From Panopea generosa (lineage: Eukaryota > Mollusca > Bivalvia > Adapedonta > Hiatellidae): DNA of 64,000 nt. Where the stretch lies: positions 16,032,974 to 16,096,973 of the forward strand of contig CM055907.1 of NCBI GenBank assembly GCA_029582155.1. The letters run 5' to 3'. A program made the translations under genes and the position numbers. Below the pieces are notes generated by a model, which was given only the letters and a program-made list of their open reading frames with translations, was not told where the DNA came from and searched no databases. Shown here piece after piece: positions 24,986-38,537 of the stretch; positions within the stretch are counted from its first letter, which is position 1; each line of letters begins with the position of its first letter.

Positions 24986-27900
24986 TAATTGCTATTATGT
25001 ATGTGTCAAACATGTTACGAAGGTTCAATTTAAGTTCGGACTACTTAATAAGAAAGGAACCAGATATTAAAAATAGTTATTTTTTATTGCATTTTTTGTG
25101 TTACGTGCCTTGCTCTCATTAAAAATGCCATTTTACTGTAGCTATTTTCATTTGCATCTTCAGTATCACTTGAAGTGATTCCATCAGTTTTGCTTAATAT
25201 TGTATTTGTTTAGCAGTTGCAAGGATTCTTGTTAATGGATTCATAAAACTAGTGTTAGCTGTTGTCTATGCATCACGGTTTAATCCTTGAAATTGATAAT
25301 ATAATAATCTTATATGTTGCAAATATCACAAAATGTTTAAGTTACATTTGGAATAAACGGCGGTACATATATTTAAAAGAAATTCGAATTGTATTAACAG
25401 TATTTTTACATATTACATAAACAAGAATGTATGTTATCTGATAAATAGTTTTGTTTTCCATTTTATAAAAAAATAATTACTTGATGATCCAATGTAATTT
25501 GTGATTCTGAAGTACAAAATTTAAGCAGAAAAAAGAAACCGATGTTAACTTGTTAGTTTACAATTAAAACAATAAGCTTTTAACAACACGTTGTTAAGAC
25601 TGTTTGGAAGTCCAGGTAATTTCAATAAACTAGTTTATTTGGTTAATTTAATTGATTTCCGATATATGCTTTTATATATTAAATGTATACTGAGTCTATA
25701 AAGAAATTCCTAGTCAGATTTTTAGTCACATTATCAAGTTATTATAAATGATAATTACAGTTTTAGAATATGTATGATATTAGTGATTGTGCCAATATCA
25801 CAAATTATATATCAATACATACATATTTTTTAACTGTAGTAGATATCGCTACTTGCAATGGTTTGATAATGTTGTTCTAAAATCCACCGGCGTTTCTTAA
25901 TCCTTTCAGTATATTTAGATGTTGTGTCCAATTATAATGCACATCTTAGTCGTCGTCTAAGGTGAGAAAGTATAACTTTATAATGAGATATACTTTCTGG
26001 AAAGAGTGGTTGTGTTTTTTATCAGTTGCGTTTAAAAATTTGTTGGCATAAACGATATGCAATATTCTTTATTCAATTGTTCATTTTGTTCTTGAACCAA
26101 AATTACGTATGTTTTTTGTAATATGCTAAAGGTATAATGTGTTGATTTTACAAAAAGCATTCCGCAGTCCTTGTAGTGTTGGAAGAAATGCAAGAGCTAG
26201 TGACTTGGAACAAGTAGAGCCACCTGTTGTTGTCTGTGTATATGGACAAAATACTTCAACAGGTGAGTTTGTGCCAATTAATTTCATGAGGTGATTTTCG
26301 TTTTTTGCTAATGAAATTGTTTATTGTTGCGATTGCAACTGTTGTATTGTTTGTATATCTTTGGCATTGGTGCACCATAAGTCTCTGGTGAATATGAAAT
26401 GATCGCTCGACAAAATAAACTGTGTTGAACTTTAGTTTTAACGAGTGCACTTGATCAACACAGACTAACAATTTACCCATTTTTCACTAAAGACATAATA
26501 TCGTTTAAAGTAATATAATTTTCTTCGAAGTGCAATATATAACAGTTTCCATTTGCCTAATGAATAGTTAATTATCTACAAAGCAAATTGCAACTTATCT
26601 TTAATTGACAAATTGGTCTACTTAAAGTGCTTCACAACAAAAGGAAGGTCATATATTTCTTCGATGAAATATGCTGATGGTATAACATGTTTAAATAGAT
26701 GAAACACTAAACAAACTTAATTAGAAACCGCAAATCTGTAAACGATCTGGCATAGATTTGTTTTTGATGGGTAATATTTTTTTATATCAAGGTTAAAGTT
26801 CAAGTTTGGTTTATGTTATCACTCAGCTTCATTTAGTTGTAATACAACATTACCAGCATTTACCTGTTATGTTAAATGTGAGGGCCGTTCACAGAATCCT
26901 GATATATTGTTTACATTAAAGACCGTATGTCAGAAAAAATTGTTATACATCTATATTCTAAAAAAGTAAAATGATTATTATAATGTCTAAAAAAAAAATG
27001 TGTTTTAACCTGTAAATGTCTGAAATATAAAATGATTGTTTAGACATGGTGAATGTCAAAAAATATAATGATGGTTTTACATGTAACTGTTTTAAAAATT
27101 AATGTAAATGTCTGGAAATAAAATGATTGTTTTGAACCATATCCAATATTTAAGTGCATTTGACAAATTACATGTAACAAAGCTTGATTTGTTAGAATGC
27201 GATGACAATGCACTTGTTTGCAACATTTTACAATTATGCGAAACAGCAACAACATACCTATACTGACTGAAACAGAACGTTATACTGAACGCTTAAATTA
27301 TTTTGCTGTCCTTTATATTACACCATGTAATCTTTTTCTTTTATCAGCATTCAATATCCCAATCAGCGAACGAATTCCCCACATTATTTACGTTAAATCA
27401 CTGACACATTGAATGACATATCTAAGATCACGCACTTGTTAAATCGCATAACGATAGGTGACAATATTTGTCAATGGTTGATAGCATTAGCTGGTATCAA
27501 TTGTTACTAAAATACCTAGGCAGAAATGTATTGCTAAAGTGGTTGCTTGTCTAGTGTTTAGATGCTCAGGAGATCATATAATATAAGCTGTTTTTGATTG
27601 GCTTATCGATAGCTTGGCAGGCAAATGAAAAAAAAAATGTATTTCCTCTTTCCCACATCCAACTTCTAAATAAAGTAGAAATATTTGATGGCAACTGAAC
27701 CACTTTATGAAATGTATGCATGTGGATACATCTCTTTCCGATGCGTTGTGGAATTTGATTATCTGACTGCATTATCTATGTTTCTATTTGAACGCGGGTG
27801 TGACAAGATTTAAATAAGTTTAATATCACAATTGTGTTTGTTTCAATTGAAACTGTATTAGAACATTACATTTGTCAGTATTTTAACGGTATATCGTTAT

Positions 27901-30130
27901 ATTGAATTGAGCTATCCTAGCCCTTTCAACCCCTTTTCTTTGGAAGAACCTGAGCTTGGTATTTTTGTTGCCTTTGGAAAGAGTCAAGGATAGAACCTTT
28001 AACATTACCGCATTACACGTCGTTTATGCTTCCCCACCTTCCAGCTTTTGGTGAGATATGATTGTTGTCAAGAATGTTAATATTTAGATAATTAATTTAG
28101 TCTTAATAATAGTAAAGATGAGAACGTTTCACTCCAAAACAGATTTTTCCCTTATTATATGCCAATGTCCTTGTTGCTTGTCAAACTTGGTCGATAAAGA
28201 CGCGGTTTACTGATGAAGACGAAACTGACAACCAATTCGTAACCAAATTAAAACAACATTAAATAAATTGATGTGGCAGAAATCAATAGTAATCTAGAAG
28301 ATGCTTTATGTTTACATCTTTAGTATCACATACATTTTCTACAAAATAACTGCAAATAAATTTGATTATTTCTTAAAGACATGCCTTATCGTGTTGTTGT
28401 TTTTAGTAGTTTTAGTTTTGTTATGTGTTGTTTGCAAATCGGATACATATTTATCTAAAATTTAACAATGCTTTTTATACATTTTGAAAGCACGAATGTG
28501 CAGAATTTCCTTACGATCATAACGTTGCTGACTTGAAACCCGTTGTGGTCTTTGGCGCAATTTTTCGTATCTGCGGTTGTATTTTAAAACCAGGAAGTAG
28601 GTATATTTTCTATGTTTAGCCAAAAAAAAAATTTGATCAATACTGTATTAACATTCAACATATTTGTGTTGCCATTTCTACAACATCGTGTTAGAATATA
28701 ACACAGTTATCCGCTTTAAGATTGATCCCTGGAGAATGTGTATTCGTTCTCTGCCTGGATCAAGTTTTGTTTCGTTTAAACAACGAAGCACATACTCGTT
28801 AGACAACGTAAATACAAATTATAGGCGTAATGAGCTAATAACACTAAGGATAGCCATAACGTCTAGCGTTGATATGGAAACCATACTAATTATCCTTATC
28901 TAATTAACATTTACATGTATGACAAGGGTTTGACAGCTAGTATCAGCCACCCTGGTACAAGGAAACAGTCATCGATAGACTGAAGACACAAAATCTTGAA
29001 GCAAAGGTGTTGCAATAACTCGATTAATGAAAATTTATTTCTTTAAGAATTGTTTTCGTTTACATGTAGAAGAGTATAAACATTTCGGCAATCTTTCAGC
29101 ACACGGTAAAGGTATTATGCTACAAATAATACGAGTGGAAACAGAGCGGCTAATTGGTTTTCATAATTGATACCATGCATTTTACTTCACTTATTTCGTT
29201 TTTGTGTTCGGTAATAAACTTCTCAAAATAACTTTTAGTGTTCGAATTATTTTTTATTTGATTCCATATTCATCCATCATTTGTATTTTGTTTTTTTTCT
29301 GAACAATTCCCAAGAAAGGAATTCCGAAAATATTATCCCAATACTGTTCTAATATTTTTTCTTAATAGGGTAAATGATCTTATATTTGGACTGTCAAAAC
29401 AACTTCAATAGATTGTTTGTTACGCAGTCCGCAGACAATATAATTGGAGTTATGACAATTAAGTATCAATCGTTTAAACTTAATTCTGTTGTGTTTATAG
29501 ATACATAACGTACCATGTATTTGTAGTCAAAGATGGACGACGGAATATGATAAAAGCCTATAAAAGTTACATAACTGGAACATATATGGCAATTGCATAA
29601 TACACTAAGAATTGCCTATTTTATATATTATGATACATATTATATCTTGGATTTCGAAACGCTAAGGACAGATAGGTCAAACATTTTGGAGAGTGGCTAT
29701 AAACTGAAGTATAAATACATGTATAGGCACGTTCTTCCTTGTATAAACAAAACATATACTAGTAGTCAGATTAATATTTGCAATGCATGCGGATTAAAAT
29801 GTATAACGCGTCTGTTTCTGAAACGTTATTTTAATAATCATAAAAAAATCTTAAAAACGGAAAAAAAAATAACATGTTATATACAATAACTACAATTTGT
29901 GAAATACCGTTGAAAGAAGAAAGCAAATACGGGGGAGGAATACAGAATAACAGAATAACATAATATTCGCCCATATTATGAACAAATGTATTGGCAATGG
30001 ATTTGCGATTTGAAATTGACAATGCTTTTGCAGTTCTGTGCTACTGAGCACTTTGATTAAAAGGAGAAGCTGTAATATTATTCTAGTATATACACTGAAC
30101 TCTATACAAGTAGAAACCATTTTCATATAT
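24986..30130. other. AT-rich sequence, one exon-like island
   Basis: Apart from the candidate exon at 26168-26262, no supported gene, repeat array or mobile element was recognised. The open frame 29593-29889 (+, 98 codons) is basic and Tyr/Ile/Lys-rich and has no recognisable domain. Confidence 0.35.
26168..26262 (+). CDS. Possible internal exon (unrecognised protein)
   Basis: A 95-base segment between TTCCGCAG and a strong donor ACAG|GTGAGT. In the frame starting at 26169 it is open throughout and encodes 31 residues of balanced composition, beginning CSVGRNARASDLEQVEP and ending VYGQNTST, entered in phase 2 and left in phase 1. Composition differs from the surrounding AT-rich sequence. Against it, other frames over the same bases are also fairly open, including a minus-strand frame (ending about 26140) with equally plausible residues. 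It could equally be a relic of a transposon gene. No flanking exon was identified. Confidence 0.3.
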
Positions 30131-30318
30131 GTTAATGATTAACAGAGTTGGTAGCACGTTTGACTGTCAGTCAAGTAGTCGTGCGTTCGAATCCCCGCCA
30201 AATCACAGTAATCTTTTCGTCTTATTGTCATTCTTATCTCAACGCTGATTCAAGTTGGAAATGTATCAGTTACTTGCGAGGACGGGTGTGCTCGAATACT
30301 GGTAAACCTTCCAGTAGT
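30131..30318 (+). mobile_element. tRNA-derived SINE (family 1), decayed head
   Basis: The head retains TAACAGAGTTGGTAGCACG (A box) and GTGCGTTCGAATCCCC (B box). The body has GCTGATTCAAGTTGGAAAT, TATCAGTTACTTGCGAGGAC and GGGTGTGCTCGAATACTGG, the family 1 core. The acceptor-stem closure seen at 15327 and 35380 is lost. Confidence 0.75.
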
Positions 30319-33300
30319 TAGTTATTTAAACAAATAATGAAATAAATCCGTCATGAACGTACGCATGCATAGTACCACCGGATTTGAATTTATATTTTCT
30401 TGCTAGCGTTGGCCACTCTGTGTGGTTATGATTCCAGAATACAATAAACAAGCGGACCAATCAGAAACAGGATATAAACAAATGTATGCGACAGACAGTA
30501 TTTTAGCAATGATATCTTACATGTATGTGATAAATGCAGTCGGTTTAGTTCACATACATAAAAGTCCTTTCTAACAATATTCATGGGTGGTATTGTTTTA
30601 TTTCTTCCGTGTATTCATATTTCAGTCAAAGTAATATCTTAGAATAGAACAAAAATAATAAACGGAACAATAGCAGTCATGCGAATGCTTGATTATACTA
30701 AGATAGCAAGGCGAACCTATCAACTGTGTGATTTATGTCAAGATTCGTTATAACAAGGAGTTATTTTAAAACATGCGTTTTGGTTAATTTATAAGCGAAG
30801 CAGAGTTACGATCAATGAAGAAAAGATTAGAGATACAATAAGATTGTACCAGGTTTAATCGAGAAAAAAAAAACAACAAGAAAAAATCAGCGGTGTTTGT
30901 ATCAAAGAGCAGTGTGTACATGGGGTACATAAGTTTCGATCTAGTTACACATGCAAATTCTGGTGTAATTTTGTTATGAGAAAGGCTTAAAATTATTGAT
31001 TGACAGCTAGAATATTGATTTTCAGTTGTCGATTGGCTGATTAGTCTCATTTTCGCCGTACGACATGTTTACATGGATATTTTGCATTGCTTGACGAAAA
31101 GCAAACTACAACAGAACCGTTTCAACGCAGGGCAGACGTAACCTATTTGCTTCTTTGATACCGCTTTTAAAAACACACCATAAAACTGTGATATACTCAC
31201 TTGATATGCAAAAAATACATTATAGTACTTAAGTTTAAAATCAGTGCCAAATAGACACGCAGGCCAACGTTTCTTAATTGCAACTTTTATAACACCTAGA
31301 AAGATCCATATGGGGAAAAATATTTCAACTAGTTCATTTACTGTTTGCATTCGTAACAAAACAGATTGTCTTGTCAATGAGTAGATGCGTACTCTTGAAA
31401 AACATTATTTATTTTATAATTGAAAATAATTATGTCTGCCTGCAAATCATTTGTTACTAGTGGCTTACTTTCCAATCCCTACATACACTTCTTTTTTTTT
31501 TCGACACAAACGCGAAATTAAACAAAAATGATGCTTTCTATTCATCACTGTATCTAAATGCATGTTAGGGTATCCTATATTTAAATAAAGTATTAAAATA
31601 AAAACAGTATGAATGTATAATCATTTTTTTCTTAACAAGCACATGCCAAAATTGATACCTAAACTGGAGTTGTAAACTTATAATGAAATCCCCAGTCTGA
31701 AAATAAACATCACATAAGTACGGATTAACAATCTTCGCATCGTCATTAGGACTCTTTCTGACATTACCATGTATACCTACATATAAGCCTGAGCAAATTG
31801 AAATCAAAATTTAAAAACATATTAACTATCTCATTTTATACGTCATATTATTTTAACCGGAATTCTATTTTAGTCTAACCTATGCGTGTATCCCAAAGGA
31901 AATCTCTTATCATCAATATATTATTTTGGCATGTTTAAATATATATCCTTTTGGGAATTTTGAGTCAGTGGGTATAAAAAAGCAAAATATATTGTAAAAA
32001 TGCTTAAGTCAATTTTATAGTTTTGAACAATCCTGATATATTCCCTTTAAATTGCATTTTTGTTCTGGCATCCTAAGTTTAAGAGCGATTGGGTTCTTAG
32101 TTCTCGAATGATATGACTAGTTTTGCTATAAACGCAACTGTGAAGAAATGTTAATGATTTATAATTATTCTCTTGTTAGCATTGAAACACGCACTAAATC
32201 CTGCTTTAACTGTGCGTCGAAGTGAATTTCACCACATTGACTTATTTAATACCATAATGCACTTGGTATTCTGAAATCGATGCAAACGTTATTTAGGGAA
32301 GGTTTGTCTTAAAACTAGAAGAAAAAAATACAAACGTTTCTACAAGGCGTAATATGATAAACGGCATAACACGATTTAAAATATCACAGTAGATGAACAG
32401 ACTAGTCCTAAGAATCTTAGAGAAATTGGACCTTATCGCTTCTTTGTTTAAATAGTTTAGCTTGTGTTCATAGGATTCCTTTGTTAATCAAATAATATCG
32501 CTTTATTTCATTTTTTGTTGTTCTTTACTTTTTGCTCATAAAGGTAAAATCAAAAATATATAATATGTGAGCTAACAAGACGAACTCGGAGTTGTGACAG
32601 TGTAATTCTATCTTCGAACAGCTGCTCTTAACATATTTTTTAATTCTCAACGGTAAACGACATTGGCTGCTTTTCTTTTCGTTGTCTCAAAATGGTAAAA
32701 GAAAGCGAGTAAGATGCCTTTAGACAATGGATACTCTACATTAGGCGAGGTGCTAAGAAACCAATTTCAAGTAATTCTATCATTATATATAGGTTGTATT
32801 GTATAGTTGTACAGGCACGCGAGCGGGTGCCTGTGATTTATTTATTCCCTGATGAAAGCCATTAATATCATTTAGACATTTTCCTCTTGACTAGAACACC
32901 TGCCTCAAAACACATCGCAAGAGATAACATTCTAGAATATCCACATTTTGTGCATAATGAAGTAGAAACTACGGCATTGTGAGGTTTGCGTGGTGCTGAT
33001 ATACGACGGCAGCGACTGTTTATCGCCCGGTATATGTGGAGTCCTAGGATACTCATTATAAAGCCGACCTGTGCATAGTTATTGGGGAAAACAATATATA
33101 AATGTAGCTCCGATGACAGGTCCAGATTATATCATGAACGTAGAGAAACGATCAATGGTTATTGCATTGTTGTATAATATTTTGACTCAGAACTATTTGT
33201 ACAACAATAGCATATGTTTCATATAGTAGGCACTGAAATTATGTTTTTGGTTGAAATATATTCATATTACATTGATTTTTAAGCAATTTGTCTGAGTGTG

Positions 33301-33884
33301 TAGAACCAGAACTTTGAATATTTGAATTAAATGTCTTGCTCATGAACGCAATACACTCGAATGGCCGACTTTCAATACCAGGTCCGGGCATTGTTAGTTC
33401 AACCGTTTGAATATCAACACAGGGATCGTAAGTTCGAATACATTTCTGGTCATTCTGCCCATCATCGGTGCCGGTATATCGACCGCCATTTCCGAACAGA
33501 GAATCATGGAATCATGGAAAACTGAAGTATAATCCGTTATTTTGAAACAGCTTCACAATGCTAAATATTCTGCTTAAAGCTTTTATTATTTTCCCCAGAA
33601 TTAATGTTGTACCTCTAACTGAGGTGAACAGCAGTTTATATCTGATAAAGACATAGTTGTGATGTTACAGATTTTGAAACGTCGAATTGTACTGAGTTGT
33701 GCACACAGGTTATCTTGAGATACGTATACTTATGTTTTATGTCATTGTTTTATATTTTTTTAATGAGGCTTAAAGCCAATTTCAACACATTTCAGGGTAT
33801 ATATGACAAATCAGGTTTTATTGATTGAGATCGACCTCAAAATAAATATGAGTCATCTAAGCCACAAGTTTCCCATTTGGGCGA
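30319..33884. other. AT-rich sequence, no supported gene
   Basis: CCAAT-type words occur near 30456 (GGACCAATCAG followed by GATATAAAC) and 31030, and a TGATTGACAG word at 30998-31007, but no transcription unit is evident. Minus-strand frames at 31069-31377 and 31565-31807 are unassigned. The latter includes a TTTATTTTCAG acceptor-like site. A weak tRNA-like stretch with B-box-like AAGTTCGAATAC is at about 33385-33450. Confidence 0.35.
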
Positions 33885-34135
33885 CGCCTCCAGAAGAGTG
33901 TTAGTTATTTTGAAATTTTGGGGGATAATGCAGAAACACAGAAGACCCTTTTATAGCGTCCATTCCCGGAGTAAGGCACCGATACATGGGAACTCGATAT
34001 TTGTTAAAGTCTCATCCGAACGACTAATAAGTATTTTTAGTTAGAGGAGCAGGGGATTGAACCTGCGACCCCTGGAATCGTGGTACAAGACCTCAACGAC
34101 TTAACCACTAATCCGCACATCCGCAGGTTACGTGC
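33885..34135 (-). mobile_element. tRNA-derived SINE, different family
   Basis: On the minus strand the head has A box GATTAGTGGTTAAGTCGTTG and B box GCAGGTTCAATCCCCTGC (a good T-arm). The body contains GTCGTTCGGATGAGACTTTA and a GAGTTCCCATGTATC block, a core style seen in several invertebrate SINEs. I do not name the superfamily because I cannot compare sequences. It differs from families 1 and 2 in this window. Confidence 0.65.
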
Positions 34136-35379
34136 AAGCTTTCACAGATAAGGTTTTTGGAACAAGCATGACTCAAACTTACAACCTAAGCGGTGAGAGG
34201 AAAGTGATCTTGAGATGGTGCCTTGCAAAATAACCCTGTGTTTTTTATAACGTTTTAAAAATAGGGCAATACTTTTATAAATTATATCTGTACTACACGA
34301 GCTTTAATTATCAAAAATCACTGACCCATGAACAAATGATATCAAAACACCAACTTTTACTGCCATAGTATCAAATATTTGTAAGATGAGACTATCAAAT
34401 TACAAAGCTAACGAGGCTTTCTGCTGATGGTGAATTAACAGAGATCGATGTGTATAGAGTGCATCCCCCTCAAATTTCAAATATGTGGCAGTTGGAGTGT
34501 ACAAATTTTTTTTTCAAACCTTTTGGAATTGTTTTTAGCAATTAAATGTATTAACAATAAACTGGTAGTATCTGATATTATAACAGAAACCATGCATTGA
34601 TGGCTGTGAACTTTAAAAGAAAAGGTTATATGATTTGAATCATGTACTTAATTATATGAAACCTTGTTCCTGCTGTTCATAATATGAGAGTTGGGTTTTT
34701 AAATACGAGTATGGGAACCATGCCGCGTACGTGCGCATAGTTTTTGTAAAGATATCTGACAAACATATCGTTACTAGGTCAACACTGAACGGAGAGAAGG
34801 CAATCTTAATTTCTTAATGAATGCAAATTTGCGTTGTGTTTAACTGAGAGTAGTTGTCGTATTACTTGGATGCTTGTGAGAGTTAAGATTGATGGGGTCG
34901 TTTTTTTTTGTTGATTTTTAAAAATCTAGCAAATTGCTTTTCACGTAACATCGATATTTTGAAAGGTGTTATATTTTTTTCTGAATGAGATTTTTATGCG
35001 TAAGGTATATCCTGTTTTATTGATGGGGGAATACTGTTCAGAATGAATCTGAGTAAAACAGCCGTCATTCAGCAAAAAGACTGGCAGACTTTGTCAAATA
35101 ACATCTTTGTATTGAGCTGGAACCAAATACCTCAGTTGTAAGAGACAGGCGGCCATAAAAAGACAACGCCCTAGATCACATGGTCATGAATGACCATTGT
35201 ATGGGAAAAAGAGACTGGAAACTGCAATTGGTGTGATGGTTTGATAAAAACAAAAAAACATAAACAGCAGTTAATTACCGAGTTATTAGTGTCTTAGTGG
35301 TGTAATGTTTTATTAATGTGTATACAATTTACATTGATACGAATCAGGAACTTCGATTGCTGGTTCAAAAAAGCGAATT
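34136..35379. other. AT-rich sequence, nothing recognised
   Basis: No repeats, open frames of note, or RNA signals were seen. Confidence 0.4.
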
Positions 35380-35594
35380 GCCGGGTACAGTTAGCTCAGT
35401 TAGTAGCGCGTCTGATCAATACATGGATCGTGAGCTCAAGTCTCAGCCCGGCAACAGTCTCCATAATGATTGATATACAAAATGTCGTCTCATAATCATT
35501 CGTCTCTCACCGCAGATTAAAGTGGGAAACTATCAGTAACATGTATTTACGGAGATGAGTGTGCGAAAACTACTGTCTCCAGTAGACATCATTC
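35380..35594 (+). mobile_element. tRNA-derived SINE (family 1), intact acceptor stem
   Basis: The head runs 35380-35452 from GCCGGGT to GCCCGGC, so the tRNA acceptor stem still pairs. A box is TTAGCTCAGTTAGTAGCG and the T-arm region is GTGAGCTCAAGTCTCAG. The body has ACAGTCTCCATAATGATTGA, AAAGTGGGAAACTATCAGTA and ACGGAGATGAGTGTG, and ends with CTACTGTCTCCAGTAG. It is similar in length and layout to the copy at 15327. Confidence 0.8.
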
Positions 35595-36078
35595 AAAACA
35601 AAAAATATACGACAAACGAATAAATAATACTGCTAATCCTTCGTAATAAAATAAACCCCAATAAATCAATCAAACGAATATTAAGGTGTATTATAAATGT
35701 TACATGAGTTTATCTCAATTACGCAACTTTGGGATTGATGCAAATATCTCGCGTTATTTTATTGCGTAATTTAATCACCACACAGTATAACCTTTAGATC
35801 TGGCTAATACATCAGCCTGTATTACAAACCCTAATTTGTTTTCACTTGTATTATAGAGGAACAAACTAATTAAGCGATTAACATTTTAATTGAACTACCA
35901 TTAGAGTGACAACTTACAGATACAGATTTGTGTTTCATATTCCGAAAGCGTAATGCCCTATAAATTACTCCTTAAAACATGAAAAGCTTAATCGATTTTC
36001 GGTAATATCGGCAAATGATTCTACGAAAACCGCCCCAAAAACGTTGTACTTCTGCGCAATATTGATGAGGATAAAATC

Positions 36079-36269
36079 TCAGATGACACACCGACAAACA
36101 TTTAGGGGAAACACTAACACATTTTGGGAGATAAATGTACTTTCTACATCGTCTTCATTACATTTGTCGGCATCTAGAACAGGTTTCTGTACAAGCAGCA
36201 AGAGTTTAAGGTCTTTATTATTAGTTGTAATGGCTTTAATAAGGATCGACAGACTATCTCCGGCGTAAA
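36079..36269 (-). CDS. Possible terminal exon (unrecognised protein)
   Basis: On the minus strand a CACATAG acceptor-like site precedes about 63 open codons ending in TGA at 36079. The sequence reads like coding DNA. It has mixed third positions with many C and G endings, and an acidic segment (DADKCNEDDVES) after a hydrophobic-lysine segment (DLKLLLLVQKPVL). The open frame extends to 36339 with an ATG, so a single-exon reading is possible. No family is recognised and no other exon was found. Confidence 0.25.
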
Positions 36270-36599
36270 CTATGTGTACGACATTTAATTCTCCTGATAT
36301 TGACCTCCTAATATATAAACAGTGGTATTGGGCAGCCAATTTACTATGGGGATAATTAATTGTATTACATGTATCTGTTATTTTTTTGTAGATCAGCTTT
36401 GTAATATTTGGTCATTATTTGAGCTAAATAGTAAACTCGTGTGACACACTGGTATTATAGTAATCTAAATCCATATGTTTTCATTTGAATGCATTGCATT
36501 GTTGAAAGGAATTGAAAGTTCATCCTGGGAAAACGATTAATGCAATGATAAGTGACAGATAATAAACCAAAAACTTATTTATATATAATGTTTGAATAA

Positions 36600-37040
36600 A
36601 AATATTTATGTAGTGACTAAATGATAATTGGGCGAGTTGAATGAATGAATAATTGAGATTGCGTAAATTGGTGAATAATGAATGAGTGAGTGAGGTTTTG
36701 GATGAATTGATTGATAGAGGAATTGATGGATGGATTGATAGATGGATGACTGGGTGTATAGATGTTTGTATGTGAGTTGGAGTATGGATCGACCGATAAA
36801 TGAATGGATAGTGGATGGATAGATAACTGAATTGGTGTGATGACTAAATGAATAAATGAATGGATGGATAGATGGATGGATGAGTGATGGATGGATAGAT
36901 GGATGGATGGATGGATGGATGGATGGATGGATGGATGGATGGATGGATGGATGGATGGATGGATGGATGGATGGATGGATGGATGGATGGATGGATGGAT
37001 GGATGGATGGATGGGTGGATGGATGGATGGATGGATGGAC
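36600..37040. repeat. GATG tetranucleotide tract with degenerate flank
   Basis: 36849-37040 is nearly pure GGAT/GATG repeat (about 45 units). The 250 bases before it (36600-36848) are a decayed mixture of GAAT, GATT, GATA and GATG tetramers, so the array has a conserved right part and an old left part. Its 12-base register gives long frames in several phases (for example DGWM and IHPS repeats) that are not genes. Confidence 0.95.
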
Positions 37041-38219
37041 AATTGAAACAGCCATATAAATTAGAAAAAATAATAAAGAAACATTTGAATATGATATTGC
37101 TTCTAAATGTTGAATAAAAATGATTGGTGTACATTTCAACAACACTTTAACAATATTTCTGTAAGGCATCCAGGTAAGTTTAAATTCCGAGCAATATATC
37201 TTAATGCTTTCTTGAGATAGCTAATGCGATATTAATCACAATAGCTCTTCTGCGTGATCCCCTGTCAAGTATTATACATAGTGTATATTTATAGTGTTCA
37301 TACTGTAATAAACAGGATTGGACACAAAGGAATTCTGTGTTTATTGTCAATATAATACAGAACATTTAATACATCATCATTGCCGGGCCTGCCAGCACCT
37401 TGTCATCCAGGCTCGATTACCAATCCCATAATATGTAAAGTTCTCCTTTAAATATGTTTATTCTGGCTTCGTACCATTATGTTAAGTATTTCACAGAATT
37501 ATACAGAGAAATGAGATAGGAAAAGTTTGGCAGGACTTGCCAGTACTATTTATGTTCGCAAGTGAAAACCATTGCCTGTGTGGCTAGACTAGCTTCACGA
37601 ATAACTCTGACGAGATGTGTAATTTATAAAATTATGCTTTGAAAACCAGTCTTAATTTCTCGTTACCATTCGCGAAATAAGTGTAGTGTTTGATTTATCA
37701 GTATCAGAAATTATAGGGAAGATATTTATTCTGGCTTTACATTATTTAACATAGACAGATATGTAAATTTGGCAACTTTAAATCTTGACCATCCATCAGT
37801 TAGTCAATCGAAGGCTTGTATTTGGTTTGTTTTACATTCCCCGGACTGTTTACTACTCATGTAACATTTCTCTGTAGAAGAGTAATACATATACGACCTT
37901 TCTTCGAGACTTTTTTATAATAATTACTACTCGCCTTTTCAATCTACACTCCCCACCACCCCTATTTTACTAAGCGCATTTTTATGTTATCGTATCTTTA
38001 GTCTTCCGATATATCATCATAATGATATAGTTCAAATCTTAATTTTCTTTCTAATAATGTCACCCTCTCTTTATTTTCCTTCTACTGAATTTGTGTGTGT
38101 GGTTTTTTTTCGCATGCGAATTAAATAATGTCCATGTTAATAGACTATGGTCCACGTATACGGTTGTGCAATGTGTCAAGTATTGATCTTTTCTTCTTCG
38201 CAAACTCCGCATAAAACTT
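37041..38219. other. AT-rich sequence, no supported gene
   Basis: A CAG|GTAAGT donor consensus occurs at 37171-37176. The only open frame into it is about 22 codons from an ATG near 37109, so a first exon is possible but weak. A fragmentary SINE-like GCCGGGCCTGCC is at 37382. Confidence 0.3.
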
Positions 38220-38349
38220 GTCTTAGTTCTTTGATATTTTCCATGTGCAGCAGACATTGATATTTATGGCAGTACCGTGTTTCAGATAAAGACTTAAAAA
38301 TCCAAAACCAAAAAAAAACACAAACAAAAAACCCATTGCGCAACAGACA

Positions 38350-38460
38350 GATATTTTTCAACGTCATGCCTATGAAATTATCGTGTAATTCAAAGTAAAT
38401 GTATCAAAATAAGCTGAATGGAGCAATAGGAACTACCAGACTAATCGTCAAAACGAGGAA
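38350..38460 (+). pseudogene. Gene-like block A, copy 1 (interrupted)
   Basis: Aligned with copy 2 (41925-42042), the plus-strand frame reads EWSNR, then NRQNEES, against EWSNR and YRQIEES in copy 2, at the same spacing. Copy 1 has an in-frame stop after EESQS and a further stop upstream. Synonymous changes (CAG/CAA, CAA/CAG, GAG/GAA) are present, but there are many replacements too. Either a decayed exon or non-coding sequence with a lucky frame. Confidence 0.25.
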
Positions 38461-38537
38461 TCACAGTCCTAAATCAAATACATTCGAATACAGACGTGAT
38501 TGCTTAGATAACGTTCAAGAATATTCCAGTATGTTTA

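Noticed and set aside
28205-28225. Hammerhead-like CTGATGA followed by GAAAC
   Set aside because: There is no stem II between the two words; a chance match.
35380-35452. Functional tRNA gene
   Set aside because: The acceptor stem pairs, but the sequence continues into a SINE body shared with other copies.
36606-37169. 187-codon minus-strand frame (IHPS repeat) and the DGWM frames on the plus strand
   Set aside because: Both are translations of the GATG tetranucleotide tract, open in several phases because of its 12-base register.
37109-37176. First exon ending in CAG|GTAAGT
   Set aside because: The frame is only about 22 codons, with no promoter or second exon.
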